Shown here piece after piece: positions 52,077 through 60,452 of a stretch of 64,000 nt of DNA. The translations under genes were made by a program, and so were the position numbers. How positions within the stretch are numbered: the first letter of the stretch is position 1; every line of letters starts with the position of its first letter. The stretch comes from Prevotella sp. GTDB taxonomy: Bacteria > Bacteroidota > Bacteroidia > Bacteroidales > Bacteroidaceae. The notes under the pieces are model-generated. The model ran no database searches. It saw nothing but the letters and a program-made list of their open reading frames with translations, and was not told the origin of the DNA. The stretch covers positions 62,001 through 126,000 of the forward strand of contig JAEEXI010000003.1 in the NCBI GenBank assembly GCA_016291495.1. The letters run 5' to 3'.

Positions 52077-53204
52077 CTAAAAGTTCCTGTTTATCCAAAT
52101 CCTCATTAGCGGATCTGAGACAGAGAATGATTTATGCTGCTCCGTAATGAGGTCTAGATCTAATAGCCGTTTCGCGGCAGACTGTACTGCGCTGGCAGAT
52201 TTCAGATGGTGTCGCTTTACGAAATCGGAAGAAGTGATGCGTAATACTTGGCGATCGGCAGCTATCGCATATAGCAATTCCTTTTGTTGTTCTGTCACAT
52301 ACGCCAACAGCTCCTGCAGCCGTTTACCATTTTGTTGTATAAGCTGGTCTGCAGTTACTTGCATCAGGCATAATGTACATATCTCGCCCGGCTGTATGGC
52401 GGCATAAGAGTCGTGTAGGAGCTTATGTACATACAGAGTTATGCCATCAAATGTCTGGTAGGCCCATTCGACTGCATCTGATTCAATCATCTTGTCTGCG
52501 GCCTTGAACTGCTGGATGGCAAATGATGTGTATACCTCGAGGTCGATGGGATCGAGTTGCAGCAGTGATGCACTTTGGTAAAAGGGTCGTTTATCAGAGA
52601 AAAACATTTCGTTCATCAGACGACGCTCTGAGCCTGCAAAGATAAAGTGCGTGTTCTGTAGTTTTTGTATGTGCCCTCTCAGCAGTGCTTCGATGTTATC
52701 TTTCTGATATTTTGTGATTTGCTGAAACTCGTCAATGGCTATGATACAAGGTTTGTCGGCTTTCTCGAGATAACTGAAAATCTCTTCAAGTGTATATTCA
52801 GGAGTGCTTATCTGGCCCAGCTTCACGTCGAAAGTTGGTAAAAGCGTCATCGGATCGAGTCCGAAGCTTCCGCTTAGTGATCGCAGAGTGGCTACAAAGA
52901 GTTTCGTGAGTCTCTCGCTCCGCTTGGCAACAGAATGGAATACGGCTGACCCCAGTTCTTTGATGAACTCCTGAAAAGATGTTGTGTGAAGTATATCAAT
53001 CGAGATAGTTATGTAGTTGTCTTTTATTTGGGGTTGGTTGAAACAATGGTATACTAATCCTGTTTTACCTACCCGTCGTGGAGATATTAGTACAACATTC
53101 TCTTGGTTCTTCATGCTTTTGATGAGAAATGACGATTCTTCCTGGCGGTCGCAGAAGAATTCGTCAGGGATAGCAGGACTGAGAACAAATGGATTAATAT
53201 TCAT
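52077..53204 (-). CDS. Archaeal-type/AAA ATPase domain protein
   Basis: This 375-aa cytoplasmic protein has Walker A SPRRVGKTGL near residue 42, Walker B PCIIAIDEFQQITKY and the sensor-like FIFAGSERRLMNEMF; a C-terminal winged-helix-like part follows. This is the pattern of the archaeal ATPase family (PF01637-like), widespread in Bacteroidales and of unknown cellular role. It has its own promoter and terminator and a different character from its secreted neighbours, so it is probably an independent insertion in the region. A toxin or defence role has been proposed for some related genes, but nothing here shows it. Confidence 0.82.
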   Translation of the reverse strand: MNINPFVLSPAIPDEFFCDRQEESSFLIKSMKNQENVVLISPRRVGKTGLVYHCFNQPQIKDNYITISIDILHTTSFQEFIKELGSAVFHSVAKRSERLTKLFVATLRSLSGSFGLDPMTLLPTFDVKLGQISTPEYTLEEIFSYLEKADKPCIIAIDEFQQITKYQKDNIEALLRGHIQKLQNTHFIFAGSERRLMNEMFFSDKRPFYQSASLLQLDPIDLEVYTSFAIQQFKAADKMIESDAVEWAYQTFDGITLYVHKLLHDSYAAIQPGEICTLCLMQVTADQLIQQNGKRLQELLAYVTEQQKELLYAIAADRQVLRITSSDFVKRHHLKSASAVQSAAKRLLDLDLITEQHKSFSVSDPLMRIWINRNF

Positions 53205-53266
53205 ATTTAAACCTTGTTACTGATAACTTTCTTCGAAAGACATTGACTTGTATCGACTTCACGCTG

Positions 53267-53297
53267 CAAAGATAAGCATAATATTCGAATTATGCAA
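53267..53297 (-). promoter_or_regulatory. ATPase promoter with palindrome between the boxes
   Basis: The minus-strand -33 TTG (53295-53297) and -7 TATCTTTG (53267-53274) are 20 nt apart. The spacer holds an inverted repeat GCATAAT/ATTATGC (53276-53295), a possible operator. Confidence 0.75.
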
Positions 53298-53350
53298 ATA
53301 GAATTATGCTAAAAGGATAATTTTAGTAGAATAATTATCTCATACATACA

Positions 53351-53380
53351 AAAAAGGCACTCCTTTCGGAATGCCTTTTT
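53351..53380. terminator. Terminator after the small cohesin/T9SS gene
   Basis: The stem AAAAAGGC/GCCTTTTT with the TTTCGG loop differs from the copy at 52021-52050 at only about two positions, and the identity continues into ATGTTTG. Confidence 0.85.
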
Positions 53381-53401
53381 ATGTTTGATGTCGCTAAACG
53401 C

Positions 53402-54049
53402 TTACTTTACAATCACCTTTGCGCCATTGATGATATAGACACCTGCGTTGAGGCCTTCGGTAGAGGTAGCGTTCTTGCGAACGGTGTTGCCCTTCAGGTC
53501 GTAGATTGTAGCAGGCTTTTCATTAGAGATCTCAATCTCGTTGATTGCAGTTGCTGCAGTTACATTAAAAGTCTTGCTTGCGGTTTTATACTCGACTGCT
53601 CCAGGGGTAACCAAGAGAATATCCTTCATCGTACCAGTAAGCGCTCCTGCTGCAAGAGTAGAGGCAGCACTGATATAAATTTGGAAGACAATTCCGCTAT
53701 TACCCAAAATTGGTAGGTTTGTATCCGACTTATAAAGAAAACGATAGTCGCCATTTGACAGTTGAGTCTTGGTAAGAGTATGGTCTTCACCCTCTTCTAC
53801 ATCACCTCGACGTGCACCATTAAACTTCGTTCTCAATGTACCATTACTGAGCTTATCAATAGTTATACCCTCAGGCAATGTGAGGTCAAACTGGATAGCA
53901 GTAATTTCAACTGAATTGGTCAAATTAACATCGATTAGCTGACCATTCGCACCAGCATTGATTTCGAAGTCGGTAATTGACAACTCAGCTTGTGCCATCA
54001 TGTTCATGGCTGAAAGCAGACATGCTGCAATAAACATTAACTTTTTCAT
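53402..54049 (-). CDS. Small cohesin-like protein with T9SS sorting signal
   Basis: This 215-aa protein counted from ATG 54049 has signal peptide MKKLMFIAACLLSAMNMMAQ. Upstream ATGs at 54055 and 54076 are also possible. A single cohesin-like module (about 20-160; NAGANGQLIDVNLTN … IQFDLTLPEGI) is followed by a T9SS sorting signal (TIYDLKGNTV … AGVYIINGAKVIVK). There is no dockerin and no enzyme domain. As a surface-exported cohesin-like module it could be an anchor for dockerin-bearing neighbours, which is inference. A consensus promoter is at 54111-54141. Confidence 0.78.
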   Translation of the reverse strand: MKKLMFIAACLLSAMNMMAQAELSITDFEINAGANGQLIDVNLTNSVEITAIQFDLTLPEGITIDKLSNGTLRTKFNGARRGDVEEGEDHTLTKTQLSNGDYRFLYKSDTNLPILGNSGIVFQIYISAASTLAAGALTGTMKDILLVTPGAVEYKTASKTFNVTAATAINEIEISNEKPATIYDLKGNTVRKNATSTEGLNAGVYIINGAKVIVK

Positions 54050-54110
54050 ATTCATTAATTTTTTAGTAAAATTCATTCCATATAATCACGTTTAAATCCA
54101 TACTTCGGGG

Positions 54111-54141
54111 CAAAGATACTAAAAAGTTATAAAAGAAACAA
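54111..54141 (-). promoter_or_regulatory. Promoter of the small cohesin/T9SS gene
   Basis: The minus-strand -33 TTG (54139-54141) and -7 TATCTTTG (54111-54118) are 20 nt apart, about 62 nt upstream of ATG 54049. Confidence 0.8.
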
Positions 54142-54189
54142 ATTTTTGCCGTTTTTTTTCTTAAGTACCTCTTTCTGACTTAATATAAG

Positions 54190-54225
54190 AAGGTATAGAA
54201 GGGCAGTTTTGCCCCTCTACACCTT
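54190..54225 (-). terminator. Terminator after the 1250-aa C10 protease gene
   Basis: A long stem AAGGTATAGAAGGGCA/TGCCCCTCTACACCTT with a 4-nt loop and a few mismatches lies just after the stop at 54235 on the minus strand. Confidence 0.8.
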
Positions 54226-54234
54226 AATATATAA

Positions 54235-57200
54235 TCAGGGTTTCACCTGCCCCTCTTTGGGGATGTCGGTCGATATCCCTTTGCTAACGTCGCTGCTGGC
54301 TCTCTCGTCATTCAAGGCGTCGAACAACGGCTTGCCTTCTACTCCGAGATTCTTCAGCAAGATACTCTTTCCGTCGAATACCGGCTTGTTATCGCCTGCA
54401 TCCCGTCTGGAAGCAGCTTCCATAATGATGTTGACCATCTTCACGATATCCGTCACGTTGACTTCGCCATCACCTGTCAGGTCGGCAGCATCCTTGTTGA
54501 AACCAGGTGCCGCATTACCCATGATGTAGTTAACCGTTAATACGATATCACTTACATTCACCACACCATCGCCATTGGCATCGCCTGGCTTCGTAGTGAC
54601 TGCGCGGAACTCGAAGTCAGGAGTTCCCAACAAGTATTCAAAGTATGACTCATTGGGACCTTTGTAAGATACAAAGAGACAATACAGATCAGCTTCATTC
54701 TTCTCCATATCAATATTTACGCGTTTGGTGGCGCCGGCAGCAACGGTAAGATCCAGAGTCTCTTCAGTATAGTCCCAACCAGTGGCATAGTGATACCACC
54801 TATCTATTTGCAACTGTCCGGTAAAATCTTCAACACCTATATTCTTGATGTCGCCATAGAATGTCACCTTACTACCTTCGATATATGAGGTGTTAGTGGC
54901 ATCATCATACTTCATTTCAGGCGTAGATCCATACTCACCAGTTTCAATTATGTATGTTGTTGGAGTGCGGAACTCAAAGTTGGAAGTACAGTTGAGGAAA
55001 ATAGAGTTATCGGTGGATGGATCAATATAGAAGCATTCTATTGCGTACAAATCATAACCATCCGTCTTTTGAATAGTCCCACTAGTTGCAACCGCTGTCG
55101 AGTTTCCTGCTACATAGAAGCTCTGTGTGGTAGCGGTTTTGATCTGCGTCCAATTGCCTGTTGAGGCATTACGTGCCCAATATCTGAATTCAACTTGTCC
55201 GTCAAAGGCAGCACCGCCAATATTGGAAATATAGAATTTTGCTGTGAGCTTATCGCCATATACATAATAGGTGCTATTATTGTTATCCCACTTCACTATC
55301 GGGTCGCTGTCATAACTCTTGTACACCAGATTGGGAGCGTCAGCATCAACAAATACGAAATTGGGCGTACTTTTCAGCGTCACAAACTCACTTTCTTTGC
55401 TACCCTGATATCCCACACGAACGAAATACTTGTCTACGGTAGTATCGGTACTCTTGGTAATCGTCGTATAGACACGTTGCGTGCTACCTGCCGGTATCGT
55501 CACATCACGATACTCCGGATAGTTTGTCATGTAATACCAGCCTACACCTGCATAGTGTTCGGCTTGCTCTATCTTCAATTGACCGGAGAAGGCATCACTG
55601 CCCGTATTCGTAATGTCAATATAGAACGTCGACTCTGTACCATTAATATAGTAAACATAAGCATCTGTGTTATATTGCAAAGCCGGATCACCAACAAAAT
55701 CAGTTGCCGTCAGATTATAGTTATCATTTCCTGATGAGGCGCGGAACTCAAAGTCTGGTGTACCGGCTAAGAATGTTGCTTTGCCATTGACCATCCACCT
55801 CATCTCAACACAGTACAACGAGTAATCGCTATTGTCGTCTTGGTCAATCGTCACATTATAGTTCTTAGAGGCACCCGGAGCTAGTGTAACAGAACTGGTT
55901 GCCTTACTAGATACCCAATCGGATTCACTGTTTGAATAATACCAGAAATAGAATAAGATGTTGTCATTAAAATCTCCATCACCCGTATTCGTCACTGTGA
56001 AGCTGGCCTTCGTACTGGTTCCGTTTACATAATATTTACCAGTACTACTATCATACTGGATAGCAGGAGTTGCTCCATTGTACGTTCCCGTCAGATTCGG
56101 TGCACCACTTCCGCCTTCAATGGTCATGTTGAACTGATATTCTAGCGGATCAAGAGTGAAGGAATAGGTTCCTGAAGATGTCGGGGTATATTGGAACTCA
56201 ACCGTGCAGGTAGTATTGGGCTCTGCATCGACGAATCCGGCACGATACCATTCGTCGTTAAGTATATAATAGAGGTCGCTGCGATATGCCTTCGTACCGG
56301 TGTTCTTAACGTTAATCTTGATGGTCTGAGGAGAGTTCACAGAGAGATTACCCTCGATTTCATGGCTCACGTCCAGCTTGGCAGATGCTATCTCCATCGT
56401 GTTACCGCTGATGGTGAAGTCAAGGCAAGTCAATCCGTCATCCAGCACGTACCAGTCCGACTCTCCGGAATTCTTTGCAATCAATACGATTTTATAGGTT
56501 CCGTTGGCATAGTTGGCGCCGAAGTCGGGGAAAGAAAGTGAAGGAGTACGATACCAACTCCCTAATGTATAAGCGTTCAAGAGGTTTATTTCCTCTACGA
56601 CCGAGTTGCTGCTATTCAGGATGCGAGCCTTTAAGTCGAAGGTCAATTCGCCGTCCGTCCTATTGGTTACAGAGTATGTCAGATTAGAATTTAAACTGAA
56701 ATTCGACGACGATGAACTACGTGTAAAGGTTGTCTCTTTGCTCTGCAGGCTAGATATTTGGATCTTCGGAGTGATTGGATTCGAAATTCCGTCATTCTTC
56801 TGGATACCGATACCGACACCTTGTCCCATGCCGTAGCCGTCACTGGTAGAGCTGCCGCCGATTCCCTGGTCGTCAGGATTCAAGATACACAGACGGAAGA
56901 AACCATCAGAAGAGCCACCCCATCCCCAATTGATGTGGAAGAAGTCGGCAGAGTCATAGCCATCGCAGACAAAGGCGTGTCCGCCACCTGCCGACTGACC
57001 ACTATAAAGTACCGGTCGGTTGGCAGCCAGCTCTGCATAGATAATGTCCTGCCAGTCGCTGTAGCTGTAGTTGACACGGCTCAACCACTTACAGGTTGAC
57101 TCCTCATAATCGAAATATTTCACGAGGGCAGTAATACAATCGGGTGTTGAGGCTCCAGACGATCCGTTATCGTCGCAATAATAGTCCATCTCTACCGCCT

Positions 57201-57987
57201 GGCCGCAAAGCTTCATCAGGTTGGCTACAGCCTGACCTTGCGCATCGGTATAAGTGTATTTGTTCCAAGTGCCATTCTCTTTGACCCAGCCATACTTGTC
57301 ATTGATATTGTCCCAATCAATCGCCGTACCAGCGGGGATCGCATCACGCTTGAAACTTTTGGTATAGGAGGTATAGGCAGGAATCTCCGTCGTGGTAAAT
57401 TTAGGCCATTTATGATGGTTCATGACTTGCGCAAATGCGGTAGCCACACAACCCGTAGCAGCAAGATCGCCACTGTAGGCCGGACAGAATTGATTATAAG
57501 GATCACCCTGGTTCCACCTAGCATTGATCAACGGGTCGATGCTCGTCTTGGCAACTCTTCTAACATCGCCTTTTCTCACTTTTTGGGGAGTCCCCGTCGT
57601 TGTTTTCTGCACATTGTGGTCCTTCAGATACTGGATACCATCCACGTATTCCTGCAGGAAGGCGCGCATATTCTCTGGCATCTTCTCGGCATCGAAGGTG
57701 CCTGTGGTCGAATAACCCAGGATTTCCTCAGTACGGTCGTCACCACTGACAATCACGTAGCCGCCACCATCGATATTAAATACATGCAGATAGCCCTGGG
57801 CATCAGCTGCACGATTGGAAGTCTTCTTGATACCGCTTTCGGTAACTTTCATGCTTCGCTGTGCCTTGCTGCCCATCTTGTTGGCTATAAAGTTTTTCGC
57901 TTTCTGCCTCGCGGTCTCTTGGTCCACCGGACCTGCCATCATCACGGTGCTGATGAAGAGGCTGATAATGAGTAGGAAGTGTCTCAT
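54235..57987 (-). CDS. Secreted C10 protease with repeated CARDB-like modules and dockerin
   Basis: This 1250-aa secreted protein has signal peptide MRHFLLIISLFISTVMMAG and a propeptide to about residue 145. The streptopain-type domain has Cys180 (ATGCVATAFAQ) and His337 (GGGHAFVCDGY), followed by FHINWGWGGSSDG. Then come beta-sandwich modules (about 400-1130). The last four repeat with a conserved ending T-P-D/N-F-E/V-F and a core like YINGTESTFYIDITNTGSDAFSG, in CARDB style. The dockerin lies at about 1133-1193 (DANGDGVVNVSD, DLTGDGEVNVTD), followed by a 57-residue tail. It has no T9SS signal. No promoter was recognised in the 72-nt gap upstream, which is mostly terminator. Confidence 0.9.
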   Translation of the reverse strand: MRHFLLIISLFISTVMMAGPVDQETARQKAKNFIANKMGSKAQRSMKVTESGIKKTSNRAADAQGYLHVFNIDGGGYVIVSGDDRTEEILGYSTTGTFDAEKMPENMRAFLQEYVDGIQYLKDHNVQKTTTGTPQKVRKGDVRRVAKTSIDPLINARWNQGDPYNQFCPAYSGDLAATGCVATAFAQVMNHHKWPKFTTTEIPAYTSYTKSFKRDAIPAGTAIDWDNINDKYGWVKENGTWNKYTYTDAQGQAVANLMKLCGQAVEMDYYCDDNGSSGASTPDCITALVKYFDYEESTCKWLSRVNYSYSDWQDIIYAELAANRPVLYSGQSAGGGHAFVCDGYDSADFFHINWGWGGSSDGFFRLCILNPDDQGIGGSSTSDGYGMGQGVGIGIQKNDGISNPITPKIQISSLQSKETTFTRSSSSSNFSLNSNLTYSVTNRTDGELTFDLKARILNSSNSVVEEINLLNAYTLGSWYRTPSLSFPDFGANYANGTYKIVLIAKNSGESDWYVLDDGLTCLDFTISGNTMEIASAKLDVSHEIEGNLSVNSPQTIKINVKNTGTKAYRSDLYYILNDEWYRAGFVDAEPNTTCTVEFQYTPTSSGTYSFTLDPLEYQFNMTIEGGSGAPNLTGTYNGATPAIQYDSSTGKYYVNGTSTKASFTVTNTGDGDFNDNILFYFWYYSNSESDWVSSKATSSVTLAPGASKNYNVTIDQDDNSDYSLYCVEMRWMVNGKATFLAGTPDFEFRASSGNDNYNLTATDFVGDPALQYNTDAYVYYINGTESTFYIDITNTGSDAFSGQLKIEQAEHYAGVGWYYMTNYPEYRDVTIPAGSTQRVYTTITKSTDTTVDKYFVRVGYQGSKESEFVTLKSTPNFVFVDADAPNLVYKSYDSDPIVKWDNNNSTYYVYGDKLTAKFYISNIGGAAFDGQVEFRYWARNASTGNWTQIKTATTQSFYVAGNSTAVATSGTIQKTDGYDLYAIECFYIDPSTDNSIFLNCTSNFEFRTPTTYIIETGEYGSTPEMKYDDATNTSYIEGSKVTFYGDIKNIGVEDFTGQLQIDRWYHYATGWDYTEETLDLTVAAGATKRVNIDMEKNEADLYCLFVSYKGPNESYFEYLLGTPDFEFRAVTTKPGDANGDGVVNVSDIVLTVNYIMGNAAPGFNKDAADLTGDGEVNVTDIVKMVNIIMEAASRRDAGDNKPVFDGKSILLKNLGVEGKPLFDALNDERASSDVSKGISTDIPKEGQVKP

Positions 57988-58007
57988 AAGCTAATTATTT
58001 TAAAGAT

Positions 58008-58042
58008 GAGTGTCCCGTCCTTATAGAGAGGACGGGGCACTC
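58008..58042 (-). terminator. Terminator of the 58060-64000 operon
   Basis: The stem GAGTGTCCCGTCC/GGACGGGGCACTC with a 9-nt loop lies 18 nt after the stop of the 310-aa gene. It is the strongest hairpin in the window. Confidence 0.88.
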
Positions 58043-58059
58043 TATGGTTTCAGATTAAA

Positions 58060-58992
58060 TTATCTAAGCCACGTCAAATTAGTGGTTGTGGGCTTCTGAC
58101 CATTACCGAAGGCTACGCCAACAGCACGGGCAGCAGCGATGCGCTCTCTTTCCAACTGGATCTCATCGTTGTATTTCTGGCGCATCTCAAAGTCAATGTC
58201 GCTCCGTACCCGAGCCTTGACTTCCTTCATCAGTTTGACAGCCTCTGCATAGCATGCTGCATCGGGGTCGATCTGTGCCAGCATAGAACATACCTCATAG
58301 GCTGTTGCTATATCCTGATTGGCAGCCCACAGAGCCCTGGCCTGGTTGAGCAGATACAGGTTCAAGCGGTCCAGGTATTTCTTATAGAGCTGCAAGCCAT
58401 ACTGCTGGGCAGCCTCACCACCTTTAGAGCAAAGGGGAATGGCCAGCACCAAAGTCAGGGCCTCCTCATAGTTCTGCAAGGCTTCCTGACGCTTAGCTTC
58501 CTTGATGATGTTAGGATATTGCGTGTCATAGTAGCGCAGCATATTCGTCTTTCCTCTGTTGATGAGGCTCTTGATTTCGTTATTGCTGCCGCTGATACGA
58601 CGGAAGGCATTGATATAGCTCTTGACCTCTCCGCTGCCCACACCGTCCAATGTGATATAGGCCGTACCAAACTTCTTCTGTGTGTACGTGTCTGCCATAT
58701 AGAACGTGATGCCAAGGTTATAAACCGTCTGGATGGGAGGACCAGGGATATTGCTCTTGTCAAGGACGTCACAATGAGCCGTCAAAACAAACGGGGTATT
58801 GGGTGACTCACTGGTCAGTCCGTTCTCGGTAGCGATACGGCTCAGCGACTGATACAGAACCGACTTTGCCGCAGATGGAACATTTGCGAATTCCTCGTCA
58901 AGCTGAATGGATATCGGCAGCACGCAATCCTGTGCGAACGCCTGTGTAGTTGCCATGAGGCATACTAACGTCAATAATTTCTTGATCTTCAT
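58060..58992 (-). CDS. Secreted protein of unknown function (310 aa)
   Basis: The protein has signal peptide MKIKKLLTLVCLMATTQAFAQ. An N-terminal alpha/beta domain (about 25-160; ISIQLDEEFANVPSAAKSVLYQSL, VLTAHCDVLDKS) recalls the substrate-binding domains of FlgT/CsgG-type envelope proteins. It is followed by a helical TPR-like half (about 165-280). I do not recognise the family. It is the last gene of a seven-gene operon, 12 nt after the DUF6175-like gene, and ends before a strong terminator. Confidence 0.7.
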   Translation of the reverse strand: MKIKKLLTLVCLMATTQAFAQDCVLPISIQLDEEFANVPSAAKSVLYQSLSRIATENGLTSESPNTPFVLTAHCDVLDKSNIPGPPIQTVYNLGITFYMADTYTQKKFGTAYITLDGVGSGEVKSYINAFRRISGSNNEIKSLINRGKTNMLRYYDTQYPNIIKEAKRQEALQNYEEALTLVLAIPLCSKGGEAAQQYGLQLYKKYLDRLNLYLLNQARALWAANQDIATAYEVCSMLAQIDPDAACYAEAVKLMKEVKARVRSDIDFEMRQKYNDEIQLERERIAAARAVGVAFGNGQKPTTTNLTWLR

Positions 58993-59004
58993 AAATAATC
59001 CTCC

Positions 59005-59955
59005 TTACTTTTCTCCTAAGATTAAAAGACAACGACCTAAACCGCGATTGATTGTCTTCACGGGAATACTATAAGGTGCAGCACCAAGGAATCTTGCCAA
59101 CTCACGGGCAAAGCCGTAAGTGTCCTGAGCCATGCCGTTTGCCTTATAAAGAGGGATACGTACCTGTTCGTAGAGAATCATCGTCTCCGTAGCGTCCGAC
59201 TTGCTGAAACGGTGGTTGACGCAGTTGTCAGCCAGCCAGTTGTCGATGACCTCGTTCAACTCATAGTCACCATATTCTTTCTCAAAGTCGACATTGCTCG
59301 TGTCGAAGATACGCAGGTCAAGCACAACCTCGCGACCGTTTGTCAGCAGGTCGTCGAAATGCTCCTGCAACTGGGCAGCGAAGGCATCCATGTGGTCCTG
59401 AACGGCTTCTTCCAGCAAGACGGGAATCTCTGCAGAGAAAGAACCCTTACCAGTACCCTCGGCACCAGCCACCTGCTTGTTGGAATAGGCATCCAATCCA
59501 CGAAGGTTATAGGTAATGCTGCTCTTGGGACCCATCGTATTCACCGTCCAGTCGATTTCCAGGATGATGTCAGCCTTTGCCGTACGGCGTAAACGGTCCA
59601 GCGGACTCTCCGTAATCTGGGCACCACTGGTCTTGCTGCGTATCAGCCTGTCCTCTGCGGAAAGGTTGGTGATACTCTTCACATTCTGCTGGAGGTCTTT
59701 CAGAGGGAATCCTCTGTCTGCCATCAGTATGTTGATTTTCGAAATGACGGCATTGAGGCTCTTGTCGGTAGAGACAGCAGCCTTGTAGTCAGGAATCATC
59801 TCCGTGGTTCCCTGGTTGTCGAAAGCCTGCTCAAAGCCATGTTCCTTACACCAGGCATCGCTGGGTACAACCATCAGTGTCGGTTTCTTGGCCTGTCCGA
59901 AGGCAGAAAGACAGCAAACGGTCATCAGTATGACTGAAAATAGATGTTTCTTCAT
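59005..59955 (-). CDS. DUF6175-like periplasmic protein
   Basis: The 316-aa protein has signal peptide MKKHLFSVILMTVCCLSAFGQ and the block KPTLMVVPSDAWCKEHGF that I associate with DUF6175. It continues with DYKAAVSTDKSLNAVISKIN and ADIILEIDWTVNTMGPKS, an alpha/beta fold like those of TolB- or LpoB-type periplasmic proteins. The function is unknown. It lies 11 nt after the 155-aa gene and 12 nt before the 310-aa gene. Confidence 0.72.
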   Translation of the reverse strand: MKKHLFSVILMTVCCLSAFGQAKKPTLMVVPSDAWCKEHGFEQAFDNQGTTEMIPDYKAAVSTDKSLNAVISKINILMADRGFPLKDLQQNVKSITNLSAEDRLIRSKTSGAQITESPLDRLRRTAKADIILEIDWTVNTMGPKSSITYNLRGLDAYSNKQVAGAEGTGKGSFSAEIPVLLEEAVQDHMDAFAAQLQEHFDDLLTNGREVVLDLRIFDTSNVDFEKEYGDYELNEVIDNWLADNCVNHRFSKSDATETMILYEQVRIPLYKANGMAQDTYGFARELARFLGAAPYSIPVKTINRGLGRCLLILGEK

Positions 59956-59966
59956 AGTTCAAAGTA

Positions 59967-60434
59967 TTAGTCAATAACATTATCTGCTTGTAGACGTGCC
60001 TTCAGCTGGGGCCTGAGCACGCGGATTGTAAGCTCATAGGAATAGCCTATCTTGTCCTTGTGTCTGCCACCAGACCTTTTCTTGGTGTCGCGCAGGGACA
60101 CATACTCATGATAGGCACCATTGTCGGAAAAGAAGATATTGAAGTAATCCTCATAACGTTCCTTGGCGTTCACCTCAGTGACCAGCGGACGCATATTACA
60201 ACCCTGAACGCCATCCTTGATACCGTCGAAAATGACTGCCCATACGGCATTCTTCATCGCCTGCTCCTTCGCATCGTTGCGGTTTCGTCCATATCCCAGG
60301 ACACGCAGGGTCTGTGAACCGTCGAGTTCCACACCCAGGCATTTGATGGATGAGCGGTTGTAGACGGTTGATGTCTGTGCATTGACACCCATGCAGCATG
60401 CCAACAGCACTACCAAATACATTATTCTTTTCAT
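59967..60434 (-). CDS. Small periplasmic protein, LPP20/FlgT-like
   Basis: This 155-aa protein has signal peptide MKRIMYLVVLLACCMGVNAQ. The segment LRVLGYGRNRNDAKEQAMKNAVWAVI has the alternating helix pattern with conserved A-x-x-x-A typical of LPP20/FlgT N-terminal domains, which sit near the outer membrane. No lipobox is seen. The role is unknown; it lies between a barrel-like protein and the DUF6175-like protein. Confidence 0.6.
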   Translation of the reverse strand: MKRIMYLVVLLACCMGVNAQTSTVYNRSSIKCLGVELDGSQTLRVLGYGRNRNDAKEQAMKNAVWAVIFDGIKDGVQGCNMRPLVTEVNAKERYEDYFNIFFSDNGAYHEYVSLRDTKKRSGGRHKDKIGYSYELTIRVLRPQLKARLQADNVID

Positions 60435-60452
60435 GTCTGTTCTTTTACGGGG

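Noticed and set aside
52077..53204. ATPase as a defence system gene
   Set aside because: It stands alone without nuclease or other defence partners; only the ATPase fold is visible.
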